64,000 nucleotides of DNA from Bacillus sp. DNRA2 (GCF_012843265.1 NZ_JABAIT010000001.1:248001-312000), one strand, 5' to 3'. Counted from the stretch's first letter, positions 1 through 9,339 are shown. Program-made: numbers and translations. The notes: generated by a model not told the origin, from the letters alone.

Positions 1-426
1 ATGCTTGGGTCTGTCGGAGCGATTGCAGCTGCCCTTGTCATTTACTTTTTCGGCTGGGGAATCGCTGACCCGATTGCCAGTATCATTGTTGCAGTGCTAA
101 TTTTATTCAGTGGTTGGAATGTGACGAAGGAATCTCTGCATATATTAATGGAGGGTACTCCAACAAACATTAAATGTGAAAAGGTTAAACAGGCTTTAAT
201 GACGATTCCAAACGTCAATGATGTTCATGATTTGCATGTTTGGTCGATTACATCTGGTATGCCGATGCTAACTTGTCATATTTCTATTGATGAAAAAAGC
301 AGCCATGATTCAGTTTTGGCGAAGGCTCAATCGTTGCTTCATGATGAGTTTGGAATTGAACATAGCACGATTCAAGTCGAGCAATCAGCCCAAGGCTGCG
401 CTAGCCCTCATGGATCTTGTAATTAA
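1..426 (+). CDS. Cation diffusion facilitator (CzcD-like), 3' part only
   Basis: This is the C-terminal 141 residues of a CDF-family metal/proton antiporter that exports Zn, Co or Cd across the cytoplasmic membrane. The start is beyond the window: the first visible residues (MLGSVGAIAAALVIY) match the middle of CDF proteins, after the fourth membrane helix, so the first ATG is not the true start. Two membrane helices (residues about 1-40) are followed by the cytoplasmic ferredoxin-like domain, including the typical HDLHVW motif. The tail CASPHGSC could add a metal site. It lies upstream of copper and heavy-metal genes and is closed by its own terminator. The family is clear; the metal is not determinable. 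Confidence 0.85.
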   Translation: MLGSVGAIAAALVIYFFGWGIADPIASIIVAVLILFSGWNVTKESLHILMEGTPTNIKCEKVKQALMTIPNVNDVHDLHVWSITSGMPMLTCHISIDEKSSHDSVLAKAQSLLHDEFGIEHSTIQVEQSAQGCASPHGSCN

Positions 427-442
427 TATTTTGAATGAAGCA

Positions 443-479
443 AGAGGAGAAAATGGATGAAGATTTTCTCCTCTTTTTT
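443..479 (+). terminator. Rho-independent terminator after the CDF gene
   Basis: AGAGGAGAAAAT pairs with ATTTTCTCCTCT around a short loop and runs into TTTTTTG. It ends the CDF transcript about 20 bases after its stop codon. Confidence 0.8.
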
Positions 480-571
480 GTTGAATATTGTTCACTTTCT
501 AAGCTATTTTCTTCATATCATCAACACAACTATTTCATATACTTTTTCTATTCTTAATACACGAAAAGGTA

Positions 572-2383
572 GTGAACTCGATGAGTATGAGAAGGGAAAA
601 AATAAAAGTTTATGATATGACCTGTACTTCTTGTGAAAAAAGGGTGGAACGGACCGTAAATAAATTACCTGGCATCACAAAAATAAAGGCGAACTTCAGT
701 GGGCAATTTGCTGAGTTGGAATACGATGATGAAGTTGTAAGTGTGGCTGAAATTAAAGCAGCAATTAACAAAGTTGGATATACCACTGATGGGGGCAAGG
801 ACTACAAATTTATCGGTATTTTAGTAGTCGTTGCTGCAGTTGCTTTACTTGGTATGAATACAAGCGGCTTTGATATGGATGCAAAATTGACAAATGCATC
901 CTATGCGGTTTTGTTTATGGTGGGAGTGTTAACCTCGATTCATTGCGTCGGTATGTGCGGTGGTATCATGCTGTCTCAAAGCTTGAATAAAGCAACGAAA
1001 ACAAGCAAATTTGAAGCTATGAAGCCAGCATTATTTTATAACATGGGTAGAGTTGTGTCGTATACGATTCTAGGAGGAATTGTTGGAGCAATCGGTTCAG
1101 TGTTTTCTCTGTCCATAACAGCACAAGCTGGTCTGCAAATTTTTGCTGGCGTCTTCATGGTCATGATGGGGTTCAATATGGCGGGCTTCAGCTGGTTTCG
1201 GAAATTCCAAATAAAATTACCGGCTGCTGTTTGTAAAATGCAAGCGAGACCAAAGGCTCCGTTTTTGGTTGGATTATTCAATGGTTTAATGCCATGTGGC
1301 CCGCTACAAACCATGCAGATTTTTGCATTAGGAACTGGTTCGGCAGTTGCCGGGGCACTATCGATGTTCATGTTCTCCTTAGGAACTGTACCGTTGATGT
1401 TGGCATTTGGTGCTGTGTCAGGTCTGTTAAGTAAAGGCTATACAAAACAATTGCTTAAGTTTAGTGGGATTTTAATCATCGTACTCGGAATTATCATGGG
1501 TAATCGCGGCTTGGCCCTTGCAGGAATGAATATGAGCCCGATGGCGTTGATGGGGAAAATCGGTGGAATTGGAACAGAGAACGTTGCTTCAGCTAATGGA
1601 GTAAAAGCAACGATTAAAGATGGCGTTCAGTATGTTAATATGACAGCTTCCTATAGCGGATATAATCCTAATACAATTTATGTTCAAAAAGACATGCCAG
1701 TTAAATGGATCGTTGATGGTAAAGAGCTTTCAGGTTGTAACAATACAATTGTGATTCCAGATTTAAATATTCAGCAAAAGCTGCAAAGTGGCTTAAATAC
1801 AATTGAATTTACTCCAGAGGATAAGGATCTACCTTTCAGTTGCTGGATGGGGATGATTCGCGGAAACATTAAGGTTGTTGATGATTTGGGAAAAGTATCA
1901 GCATCAGAAAGCACAGCTTCAAGTGATGATGCATCTACCGGGACTTCTAACGGAGGCGCAACGACTGAAACAAAGCCTAGTATTTATGGTGATGATTTAG
2001 CGAAGGTTGCTACAGAGCGTTTAGTGAAAAAAGCAGAATTGGTTGGTTCTGGTAGTGAGCAAATTGTTACTGTAAAAGGGATTGGCTATGAGTTTGAGCC
2101 ATTAATTATGGTCGCAAAAACAGATGTTTTAACCAAATTCTCGTTTGATTTGACTGAGTTTGATAATCCAGACGGAGAATTCACAATTGTTGATATGGAA
2201 AACCAGCAAATCATGCAAAAGTTTTCTGGTCAAAAAGGTATTGTCAATGTTGAGTTTACTAGTGATGGTACACATACTTATGGATTCTACAAGGATGAAC
2301 AGTTGCTAGGTGTCTTAGAGACAGTGAACGATTTGAATGCAGTCGATCTAGAGGCGATGAGAAGCAAGTATTTAGGTAAATAA
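572..2383 (+). CDS. HMA domain - TauE/SafE (UreH-like) membrane domain - cupredoxin fusion
   Basis: A 603-residue multidomain membrane protein, probably for copper trafficking. Residues about 7-70 form a heavy-metal-associated domain with the metal site MTCTSC. Residues about 78-320 form the six-helix sulfite exporter TauE/SafE or UreH-like domain, with the motifs SIHCVGMCGG and NGLMPCGPLQ. Residues about 345-440 look like a cupredoxin, with Cys in SGCNN and CWMGM as likely copper ligands. After a Ser/Thr-rich linker, residues about 480-590 form a second beta-rich, perhaps cupredoxin-like, domain. Start: GTG at 572 follows AAAAGGT closely; ATG at 581 is an alternative. A strong terminator follows, so it is monocistronic. 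Known relatives handle copper for cytochrome oxidase assembly; the exact transport direction is inference. Confidence 0.75.
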   Translation: MNSMSMRREKIKVYDMTCTSCEKRVERTVNKLPGITKIKANFSGQFAELEYDDEVVSVAEIKAAINKVGYTTDGGKDYKFIGILVVVAAVALLGMNTSGFDMDAKLTNASYAVLFMVGVLTSIHCVGMCGGIMLSQSLNKATKTSKFEAMKPALFYNMGRVVSYTILGGIVGAIGSVFSLSITAQAGLQIFAGVFMVMMGFNMAGFSWFRKFQIKLPAAVCKMQARPKAPFLVGLFNGLMPCGPLQTMQIFALGTGSAVAGALSMFMFSLGTVPLMLAFGAVSGLLSKGYTKQLLKFSGILIIVLGIIMGNRGLALAGMNMSPMALMGKIGGIGTENVASANGVKATIKDGVQYVNMTASYSGYNPNTIYVQKDMPVKWIVDGKELSGCNNTIVIPDLNIQQKLQSGLNTIEFTPEDKDLPFSCWMGMIRGNIKVVDDLGKVSASESTASSDDASTGTSNGGATTETKPSIYGDDLAKVATERLVKKAELVGSGSEQIVTVKGIGYEFEPLIMVAKTDVLTKFSFDLTEFDNPDGEFTIVDMENQQIMQKFSGQKGIVNVEFTSDGTHTYGFYKDEQLLGVLETVNDLNAVDLEAMRSKYLGK

Positions 2384-2398
2384 TTGTGGCAGCATAGG

Positions 2399-2448
2399 GC
2401 GCTGGTGGTGATGCTTGAGGGCATCATCGCTGGCGCTTTATTTTGTTG
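2399..2448 (+). terminator. Rho-independent terminator
   Basis: A 16-bp stem, 2399-2414 with 2421-2436 (several G-U pairs), has a 6-base loop followed by TTTATTTTGTTGTTTTTT. It closes the HMA/TauE gene. Confidence 0.85.
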
Positions 2449-2540
2449 TTTTTTGGAGTGTAGTCTGGGGGATTCAGGAGGGAGGTTATGTTGTTCATTT
2501 TTGTAGTAAGTCTGCTGCAGTGGGGATGAAACCCAATCAA

Positions 2541-2820
2541 AATGAACTCATAGAGGCTTCTTAAGTTCAAAACCCAAGTGAAATTCAATCAAAATGAACT
2601 CATAAAGGCTTCATAAGTTCAAAAGCCAAGAGCAATCCAATCAGAATGAACTCATAAAGGCTTCATAAGTTCAAAACCCAAGTGAAATTCAATCAAAATG
2701 AACTCATAAAGGCTTCATAAGTTCAAAACCCAAGAGTAATCCAATCAGAATGAACTCATAAAGGCTTCATAAGTTCAAAACCCAAGAATATTCCCACCAA
2801 AAAGAACTCATCAATTCTTC
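2541..2820 (+). repeat. Tandem array, five 52-bp units plus a partial sixth
   Basis: Units begin at 2541, 2593, 2645, 2697 and 2749, exactly 52 bp apart, with a decayed sixth from 2801. Each unit contains GAACTCATAAAGGCTTCATAAGTTC (25 bases, an imperfect palindrome with ends GAACT and AGTTC), then a variable spacer that alternates between two types (AAGTGAAATTCAATCAA and AAGAG(C/T)AATCCAATCAG). The array fills the 563-bp space between two convergent genes. No ORF or promoter is evident in it. Confidence 0.9.
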
Positions 2821-2849
2821 AATCATCTACACATCCCACTTCCCAAATA

Positions 2850-2910
2850 AAAAAGACTAGGATAATCAATCTCCCCCAAAATCTCTGAAGGTCAAATTGA
2901 TCATCCTAGT
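2850..2910 (-). terminator. Terminator of the minus-strand copA
   Basis: ACTAGGATAATCAAT (2856-2870) pairs with ATTGATCATCCTAGT (2896-2910) with one mismatch. On the minus strand the hairpin is followed by CTTTTTTA. It lies 37 bases past the copA stop codon. Confidence 0.75.
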
Positions 2911-2946
2911 TTCATATAAATCTAAGCTATAATAACTACTCTACAA

Positions 2947-5412
2947 TTATCGTGCTGGCTTAAATCCTTTCAAACGCAATGCATTTAGCAAGACTGAAAC
3001 TGAACTAAAGCTCATCGCTGCCGCAGCAATGATTGGATTTAACAATGGACCACCGAACAAGTACAGCACGCCCATCGCTACCGGGATGCCTAAAGTGTTG
3101 TAACCAAACGCCCAGAACAAGTTCTGCTTAATATTTGAAATTGTCTTCTTACTTAATTGAATCGCTGTTGGAACATCCATCAAGTCACTGCGCATTAAGA
3201 CGATATCAGCTGACTCCATCGCTACATCTGTACCAGAGCCGATTGCAATTCCAATATCCGCTTGGGCTAGCGCCGGGGCATCATTAATTCCGTCCCCAAC
3301 CATCGCTACTTTGCGACCTTCACTTTGAATTTTCTTCACTTCATTAGCTTTATCCTGTGGAAGTACTTCAGCTAAGACGCGGTCAATTCCGACCTGACGG
3401 GCAATTGCCTCAGCGGTGCGACGATTATCACCTGTTAGCATCGCCACCTCAATGCCCATTTTATGAAGCTGCTCAATTGCTTTCTTACTATTTTCCTTCA
3501 CGGTATCGGCCACAGCGATAATTCCAGTCATCGCACCGTCAAATGCTACATACATTGGTGTTTTGCCTTCGCTAGCCAATCGATCTGACAGAGATTCAAG
3601 CTCAGCTAGTGAAATCCCGCAATCTACCATCAACTTGCGATTACCTAATAGAACGGTTTTTCCATCAATTGATACTTCAATACCATGACCTGGTATCGCC
3701 TTAAACAAATCTAATTTCTTAAACTCTAACCCGCGCTCTTCTGCGCCTTTTACAATCGCTTCACCAAGTGGGTGTTCTGAACCTTTTTCAGCGGAAGCGG
3801 AAATCGCTAATAAATAATCTTCGCTAAAACTTTTATCAACTACAACGACATCAGTAACCTTTGGTTTACCCTCGGTAATCGTTCCTGTTTTATCAAATAC
3901 AATCGTATTAATTTTATGAGCAGTCTCTAACGCAACACCGCTCTTAATCAACACGCCATGCTCGGCGCCCTTACCGGTACCAACCATGATAGCCGTAGGT
4001 GTTGCCAAACCTAATGCACAAGGACAAGCAATTACTAATACGGAAATAAAGATTGTTAGCGAGAATACGCCGGTTTCACCAGCAAAGAAATACCATGCTA
4101 GCGCAGCGAGAGTTGCAATAGAAATGACAACTGGAACAAAGTAACCGGAAATAATGTCAGCCATTTTCGCAATTGGTGCTTTCGTGCCTTGCGCGTCTTC
4201 CACGAGCTTAATGATTTGCGCTAAGGCTGTATCTTTACCAACCCTTGTTGCCTGGTACTTTATCGCACCATTTTTATTAATACTTGCGCCAATGATTTTA
4301 TCACCGATATTCTTCTCAACTGGGATACTTTCACCTGTGAGCATAGATTCATCAACTGAGGTCATTCCTTCGATCACAACACCGTCAACTGGCATCTTTT
4401 CACCAGGTTTAACAATGATAATATCGCCAACCTCAACTTCATCGATGGAGATTTCAATTTCCTGATCATTTCGTAAAATAATCGCTGTTTTCGGCGCTAG
4501 GCCCATCAGCTTCTTAATCGCTTCTGACGTTTTGCCCTTCGTCACGGCTTCTAAATACTTACCGAGCATAATCAAGGTGATAATCACGCCTGCAGCTTCA
4601 AAATAAAGATCATAGGCGTAATCAATATTGCCACTATTGATTTGATAAATGGCAAACAAGCCATATAGGAAAGCGGCAGATGTTCCGATGGCAATCAATG
4701 AATCCATATTCGGGCTTCTTTGAAAAAGTGAAGAATAGCCGACTGTGAAAAATTTATATCCTGCAATCAATACTGGAATGACTAACAGCAATTGAGCCAA
4801 TCCAAAATACAACGGATTAATCATCGGATCGATTAGCTCAGGTAGCTTATATTCTAATCCAAATTGATCTTTAACCATATGGCCCATTGATATAAACAGC
4901 AATGGGACTGTGAAAATAGCTGAAATGATAAACTTTCGCCACAGCACTTTGATTTCGTGCTCTTTCCGCTCTTTATCGCTGTCGACAGTAACTTCTTCTT
5001 CAAGTGCCTTGTAGCCAGCTTTTTCAATTGCTTTTTTAATATCAGAGACTCTAACCTTGGAAGGTTCAAAGCTAATTGTTATTTTTTCAGTAGCATAATT
5101 GACGGTTGATTCAACGACTCCGTCAAGCTTGCCGGTTACTTTTTCAATCCGCTTGGCGCATGCTGCACAGGTCATTCCCTCGATTTTTAGCGATTTTGTC
5201 GTCGCTTCAATTAGTGCCTCATAACCAGCTTTTTCTATTTTTGCTTGAATGTCGGCCAAGCTCACTTTTGTTTCATCAAAGCTAATGCTCAATTTTTCAG
5301 TGGCATAGTTGACGCTTGATTCAGTGACGCCGTCTAGCTTACTAGTCACTTTTTCGATTCGCTTTGCACACGCAGCACATGTCATGCCGCCAATTTTTAA
5401 ACTTTTTTCCAC
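2947..5412 (-). CDS. copA: Copper-exporting P1B-type ATPase with two HMA domains
   Basis: An 821-residue P-type ATPase that exports Cu(I) at the cytoplasmic membrane. Two HMA metal-binding domains, each with GMTCAAC, occupy residues about 4-70 and 73-142. Eight membrane helices follow. The transport site CPC (in [12 protein letters not shown]) is near residue 464, the phosphatase motif is TGES, the phosphorylated Asp is in DKTGT near 506, SEHPLG holds the P1B His-Pro pair, and GDGINDAP is near 707. The domain order and length match Bacillus CopA. A candidate CsoR-like box lies about 170 bases upstream. A second, single-HMA CopA sits with copZ at 12,521; this one stands alone, so the window carries two copper ATPases of different architecture. 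Confidence 0.95.
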   Translation of the reverse strand: MEKSLKIGGMTCAACAKRIEKVTSKLDGVTESSVNYATEKLSISFDETKVSLADIQAKIEKAGYEALIEATTKSLKIEGMTCAACAKRIEKVTGKLDGVVESTVNYATEKITISFEPSKVRVSDIKKAIEKAGYKALEEEVTVDSDKERKEHEIKVLWRKFIISAIFTVPLLFISMGHMVKDQFGLEYKLPELIDPMINPLYFGLAQLLLVIPVLIAGYKFFTVGYSSLFQRSPNMDSLIAIGTSAAFLYGLFAIYQINSGNIDYAYDLYFEAAGVIITLIMLGKYLEAVTKGKTSEAIKKLMGLAPKTAIILRNDQEIEISIDEVEVGDIIIVKPGEKMPVDGVVIEGMTSVDESMLTGESIPVEKNIGDKIIGASINKNGAIKYQATRVGKDTALAQIIKLVEDAQGTKAPIAKMADIISGYFVPVVISIATLAALAWYFFAGETGVFSLTIFISVLVIACPCALGLATPTAIMVGTGKGAEHGVLIKSGVALETAHKINTIVFDKTGTITEGKPKVTDVVVVDKSFSEDYLLAISASAEKGSEHPLGEAIVKGAEERGLEFKKLDLFKAIPGHGIEVSIDGKTVLLGNRKLMVDCGISLAELESLSDRLASEGKTPMYVAFDGAMTGIIAVADTVKENSKKAIEQLHKMGIEVAMLTGDNRRTAEAIARQVGIDRVLAEVLPQDKANEVKKIQSEGRKVAMVGDGINDAPALAQADIGIAIGSGTDVAMESADIVLMRSDLMDVPTAIQLSKKTISNIKQNLFWAFGYNTLGIPVAMGVLYLFGGPLLNPIIAAAAMSFSSVSVLLNALRLKGFKPAR

Positions 5413-5442
5413 TGTTATTCACCTCAGTCTGGTTGTTTTTTA

Positions 5443-5500
5443 AAAATGAATGTTGATTTCCGCTCCAATCAACTTGCGAAAAATCAACACTAAGCTTTAA
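5443..5500 (-). repeat. Short form of the GTTGATTTCCGCTCC element
   Basis: The core at 5452-5473 is the palindrome-like GTTGATT-TCCGCTCC-AATCAAC. Its flanks (TTGCGAAAAATCAA...TAAGCTTTAACAC) match those of the long copy at 56,987-57,118 almost base for base, but the roughly 110-bp interior is absent. It lies just upstream of copA. Confidence 0.8.
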
Positions 5501-5579
5501 CACATCATAAAAATGAACCAGTATTGTGTTATTACTAATTTCAGTAGAGATAACCACCCCGTTGATAGAGGTGGTTAAT

Positions 5580-5596
5580 TAAAAGGGGGGTATTAG
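5580..5596 (-). promoter_or_regulatory. Candidate CsoR-type operator upstream of copA
   Basis: AGGGGGGTAT at 5584-5593 is identical to the core of the operator before csoR (11,748-11,757 region). It lies between the lipoprotein gene and copA, about 170 bases before the copA start. A copper-relieved repressor site is inferred from the shared core only; no promoter boxes could be fixed. Confidence 0.4.
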
Positions 5597-5605
5597 AAAA
5601 TTAAA

Positions 5606-6319
5606 TTATGCCTTGATATCATAGATTTTGACGATACGGTCTGGGCTAGCACCCATTCCCATGTCATCTTTAGTTGCTTCTTGGAAGGTCCAGCCGCTAC
5701 CTTCAAGCTTGTCCACATCTAAACCTGCTTTTACAAGCGGTTCAGCTTTAAGAACGAAAATCATGTCCGCATCGTTGATTCCAAGCTCTTCAGTCCATTG
5801 CACTTGATAGCCTTCGCCAAGCGTTAAGGCATAATGTTTTTGGTCTTTATGATAACTAACCATTTTTGTATCGGCTTTTAACAAACGGCGCATGGAGTCT
5901 TCAGAACCGTTAGATGCTTGTTTTTTGTCTGAAACGTTGTAAGGCTTAATTAAACGGTTTGGCAGGTCTTTGCCTTTGTCATCTTTTCCTGCAGGTTCAA
6001 ACAGCCATTCGTTTTTATCAAGCTTGTCAACATCAAGGCCCGCCTCAATGAGTGGATCTGCTAGCATAACCATGGCAAAGTCGGCTTTATTTGCGGACAT
6101 ATCCTTGCTCCATTCAAATTTTTCACCGCTTGGCAGCTGAAAGCCCCAGTGTTTTAGGGCATCATGGAAGCCTTTTTTATCCGGATAAGCTTTAACAATT
6201 TTATTAAATGAATCTAGTGCTTTGTCGGCATCTTTATCTCCTGTAACTGGTCGACTGCAGCCCGTAAAGGCAACTAATAATGCAGTTGAGATAAGCGCTG
6301 TTGCGATTGTCTTCTTCAT
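5606..6319 (-). CDS. Lipoprotein with two tandem homologous domains
   Basis: A 237-residue secreted lipoprotein of unknown function. A signal peptide with lipobox (LLVAFTGCS) places the lipidated Cys near residue 21. The mature protein is an internal duplication: residues about 58-132 and 158-237 share the pattern W/YxLxxGExxxWxxxxxxxxAD, then (E/D)PL(I/V)xAGLDVDKL, then W-F-x-P/E-A, and end RxIKxYD/NV. The start has a clear Shine-Dalgarno (AGGAGC) before ATG. It lies between copA and a two-component system on the same strand, so a role at the envelope in metal stress is possible but unproven. I do not recognise the family. Confidence 0.75.
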   Translation of the reverse strand: MKKTIATALISTALLVAFTGCSRPVTGDKDADKALDSFNKIVKAYPDKKGFHDALKHWGFQLPSGEKFEWSKDMSANKADFAMVMLADPLIEAGLDVDKLDKNEWLFEPAGKDDKGKDLPNRLIKPYNVSDKKQASNGSEDSMRRLLKADTKMVSYHKDQKHYALTLGEGYQVQWTEELGINDADMIFVLKAEPLVKAGLDVDKLEGSGWTFQEATKDDMGMGASPDRIVKIYDIKA

Positions 6320-6422
6320 GTAATCGTGCTCCTTTAGTGTCTGTTATGATTTCTCTATTAGCATAAAGAAATCTTATGTAGACAATATGAAGAACGGATT
6401 AAGTTCAAATTTTAGTCACAGT

Positions 6423-6453
6423 TAAAAAAATAAAGCATGAGTGTGCCTCATGC
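6423..6453 (-). terminator. Terminator after the histidine kinase
   Basis: On the minus strand GCATGAG-GCACA-CTCATGC is followed by TTTATTTTTTT, directly after the kinase stop codon. Confidence 0.8.
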
Positions 6454-6454
6454 G

Positions 6455-7819
6455 TTACTTTTCAAACTTGACGGTTACGGTAGTGCCTTGGCCTTCCGTG
6501 CTATCAACGGCGATATTGGCGTTGTGGAGGTCTAAGATGTTTTTGACAATAGTTAGCCCAATACCGGTTCCTTCAATTTGATTTCGGCTTTTATCACCAC
6601 GATATAACCGCTCGAAAATGAATGGAAGGTCTTCTTTATTAATGCCAATTCCATTATCCTTCACTTCAACTAAATAATGTTGATTATCACTAAAAAGCTT
6701 TAACGTAATGAGACCGTTTGGATTTGTGAATTTCAGACCGTTTGATAATAGATTAATAAATACTTGTTTTAGCTTGTCACGGTCGCCGTTAATCAGATAG
6801 CTTTGTTCAGGTGCAATGTAGTATTCTATTTTAATTTGCTTCGCCTCAGCAGCAAGATAGAAGTCCTTACATATATCGCTAAGAAATTCATCGAGCTTGA
6901 TTTTTTCCAAATGAATCTTTATACTTTCCGACTCAAATTCTTTCAAGACATTCAAATTGTTAATGAGTCGACCAAAGCGAATGACTTCTTCATTTAAATT
7001 GTTCAAGCGCTCGGTGGTGACGGGAAAGACTCCGTCTATCATTGCCTCTAAATTGTTTTGCAGGACATTTAACGGCGTTCTGATTTCATGGGAAATATCG
7101 GATACTAATTTTTTGCGAAGTGAATCCTGAACCTTCAACTTTTCAGCAAGGATATTGATGCTGTTTCTGAGATTCTCTAATTCTTCAATATTACTTTCTG
7201 AGCTTGATTTAATATCAAAATTTCCCTTTGACAGCGTGACGGACATATTGGCAACGTCCTTGATCGGATTCGAGAATTGTTTGGAAAAATAAAGACTTAA
7301 AAGAATCGTCAAAATGAGGGTGAAGAAGCCACCGGCTATGATTCCTTTATTAATGGAGCTTTTAAAATCAATATCCTCCTTTGATAAAAGCACGGAGGAA
7401 TACTGGCCAATCTCCACATAACCAACGACTTTATCCTCGTCTCTGATTTCAAATGACTTTGTCGTGTAAACACCATTGTCCTGAGTAAACATTGATTTCA
7501 AATGGTCTCGATTTTTTAAGTCATGAGAATCCATACCCCAAATGACTTTATGATTTGCGTCCTTTACGGTGATGCAATAATTGCCCATGTAGGCCTCGTG
7601 CATCAATTCTTTACCGGTGCTTTCAAGCCATTTACCGTCCTGTTTGTACTCCTCATGGACATAGGTGACAATCCGCTGGTAGCGCTTGTCCTGAATATCC
7701 TTCATATAGGCATCGAATTTTCGGGTAACTGTCACGTTAACAAACAAGGTGACGAGTAAAATCGATACGATTGAACAGCTGACAAACATCAGACTTAATC
7801 GTTTACGGATCGTTTGCAT
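6455..7819 (-). CDS. Two-component sensor histidine kinase
   Basis: A 454-residue membrane sensor kinase. Helix 1 (about 10-30) and helix 2 (about 160-180) enclose a roughly 125-residue extracellular sensor domain. HAMP follows at about 180-232, then HisKA with the phospho-accepting His in SHEIRTPLN near 243, then HATPase_c with the N box (NLLSNGLKFT), G1 (DNGIGI) and G2 (GTGIGL). The start ATG overlaps the last base of the response-regulator gene, so the two are translationally coupled and certainly partners. The signal is unknown. Neighbouring copper genes and a lipoprotein suggest an envelope or metal cue, but this is context only. Confidence 0.9.
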   Translation of the reverse strand: MQTIRKRLSLMFVSCSIVSILLVTLFVNVTVTRKFDAYMKDIQDKRYQRIVTYVHEEYKQDGKWLESTGKELMHEAYMGNYCITVKDANHKVIWGMDSHDLKNRDHLKSMFTQDNGVYTTKSFEIRDEDKVVGYVEIGQYSSVLLSKEDIDFKSSINKGIIAGGFFTLILTILLSLYFSKQFSNPIKDVANMSVTLSKGNFDIKSSSESNIEELENLRNSINILAEKLKVQDSLRKKLVSDISHEIRTPLNVLQNNLEAMIDGVFPVTTERLNNLNEEVIRFGRLINNLNVLKEFESESIKIHLEKIKLDEFLSDICKDFYLAAEAKQIKIEYYIAPEQSYLINGDRDKLKQVFINLLSNGLKFTNPNGLITLKLFSDNQHYLVEVKDNGIGINKEDLPFIFERLYRGDKSRNQIEGTGIGLTIVKNILDLHNANIAVDSTEGQGTTVTVKFEK

Positions 7820-8511
7820 TATTGCTCACCACCAAATTTATAGCCAACCTTCATGACGGTTACAACATATTTTGGACTTTTTGTATCCTCTTCGATTTTT
7901 TTGCGGATGTTTTTGATGTGTACATCAATTGTACGGTCATAGCCGCCAAAATCAGCACCAAAGATTTTGTCTATTAATTGTTCGCGCGATAGGACCTTCC
8001 CTTTATTGGCGACGAGCGTATACAGGATATCAAATTCATTTGGCGTTAATGGAACAATTTCACCTTGAAGCTTCACGATTCTTTTATCATAATCAATTAA
8101 CAAATCCCCATCGTTGAATAAATATTGGGAGGAATCATCGCTGCTATTGAGTCTCCGAAACAATGCATTAACTCTGGCGGTGAGCTCGCGCGGACTAAAT
8201 GGTTTTATCAAATATTCATCCGCACCGATATTTAGGCCCTCAATTCGATTTTCGAGCGCACCTTTGGCCGTAAGCATAAAGATATGGACATTTGAACTTT
8301 GCCGGATGATTTTACACACCTCTTCACCGCTAATATCGGGCAGCATTAAATCGAGTAGAATCAGCTGGAAATCGTGAGCTTTAAATAGATCAAGCCCTGC
8401 CAAACCTGAAGTAGCTGTATAAACTTGATACCCTTCCTTCTCCAAATAGCCCTTTAACACTGTTGCAACATTCACTTCATCTTCCACAATTAAAATATTC
8501 TTCAAACTCAA
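7819..8511 (-). CDS. OmpR/PhoB-family response regulator
   Basis: A 230-residue transcription factor. The receiver domain (about 5-118) has the acidic pair in IVEDE, the phosphorylated Asp in LILLDLMLPD near 54, Thr in MLTAK and Lys in LIKPF. The C-terminal winged helix (about 130-228) has the typical LTPNEFDIL and GYDRTIDVHIKNIRKK. It is first in a two-gene operon with the kinase that follows. Target genes cannot be read from the sequence. Confidence 0.93.
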   Translation of the reverse strand: MSLKNILIVEDEVNVATVLKGYLEKEGYQVYTATSGLAGLDLFKAHDFQLILLDLMLPDISGEEVCKIIRQSSNVHIFMLTAKGALENRIEGLNIGADEYLIKPFSPRELTARVNALFRRLNSSDDSSQYLFNDGDLLIDYDKRIVKLQGEIVPLTPNEFDILYTLVANKGKVLSREQLIDKIFGADFGGYDRTIDVHIKNIRKKIEEDTKSPKYVVTVMKVGYKFGGEQ

Positions 8512-8517
8512 TCACCT

Positions 8518-8587
8518 CGACAAAATTCGGGTGGTGACAGGCACCAAACTAGTTTTATTCGACAAAATTCGGGTGGTGCCTGGCACC
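8518..8587 (-). repeat. Two direct copies of a REP-like GGTGCCTGGCACC repeat
   Basis: CGACAAAATTCGGGTGGTG followed by (A/C)(C/)AGGCACC or CTGGCACC occurs at 8518-8545 and 8560-8587. A third copy is present in the opposite orientation at 60,950-60,977. The end of the unit is a small palindrome (GGTGCCTGGCACC). It lies just upstream of the response regulator and after the CcdA-like gene. Confidence 0.75.
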
Positions 8588-8607
8588 TCATTTGGGCACC
8601 TCATTTT

Positions 8608-9339
8608 TTACATCCAATATGTTATGGTGTCTAGTATACCAATAATGATAAATAGGATTGCAGCTGCTTTTTGAATGGTGTTTCCGATTTTGCGGCTCTT
8701 TTTTAGCAAAGCCCCATCGAGGCCGATAAACGTGATGATTCCAGCGAACACCAAGACTGGCAACGATGTTCCAACCGCAAACAGAGAAGGTAGCACCACT
8801 CCGTAAGAGGAGGTCAAAACAATCGGCATTAATGAGAAGAAAAATAGCGTAAACATCGTCGGACAAAACGCTATCGAAAAGCTAACGCCCATTAAAAACG
8901 AACCAAGCTTACCCTCTTTCTTCCGCAACGGAATCAACCTCGATACAGAATCGAGCCATCTCATTTTCACAAATCCAAACAGCACAAGTCCAATTAGGAT
9001 AAAGAGTGGTCCCATCAGCTTTCGGAAAACTGAAAAGTAGTTAGGCAAAACATCTTGAAACTCTCGACCAAGTAACCAAACAGCCAGTCCCAATCCAGAG
9101 AATACAACGATTTTACCAAGTACAAAAAAGCCAATTTCAATCCATTGGCTCCGCGATTGCAAGCTCCGATTTCCGTAAAAGGTGATTGCACCAATGTTTC
9201 CAGTTAACTGACATGGTGCCAGGGCACCAATCAATCCCAGCACCAGACTGGCCAATATCGGAATTTGGTTCAGTTCATTCACAATATTGAGGAATGGACT
9301 GCTTAAAATCCTGCTAATATCTGAAAGAATTCCATACAT
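8608..9339 (-). CDS. CcdA/DsbD-like (UreH/TauE-like) six-helix membrane protein
   Basis: A 243-residue integral membrane protein with six predicted helices. Two Cys-Pro motifs, GALAPCQLTG and SIAFCPTMF, sit in helices 1 and 4, as in CcdA/DsbD-type proteins that carry reducing equivalents across the membrane. The start is set at the ATG of MYGILSD: GGAGG lies 9 bases upstream, whereas the longer frame has an unlikely Trp/Cys-rich N-terminus and no ribosome site. The gene directly upstream encodes the PCYCGC lipoprotein, a possible thiol or selenol substrate. The exact substrate is inference; sulfite exporter-like annotation is the alternative. Confidence 0.75.
   Translation of the reverse strand: MYGILSDISRILSSPFLNIVNELNQIPILASLVLGLIGALAPCQLTGNIGAITFYGNRSLQSRSQWIEIGFFVLGKIVVFSGLGLAVWLLGREFQDVLPNYFSVFRKLMGPLFILIGLVLFGFVKMRWLDSVSRLIPLRKKEGKLGSFLMGVSFSIAFCPTMFTLFFFSLMPIVLTSSYGVVLPSLFAVGTSLPVLVFAGIITFIGLDGALLKKSRKIGNTIQKAAAILFIIIGILDTITYWM

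Noticed and set aside
2541-2820. CRISPR array
   Set aside because: The spacers are not unique but alternate between two sequences, the repeat is degenerate, and there are no cas genes.
5552-5580. Hairpin AACCACC...GGTGGTT as a terminator of the lipoprotein gene
   Set aside because: No T-run follows on the minus strand; it may be an mRNA leader hairpin of copA, but nothing more can be said.
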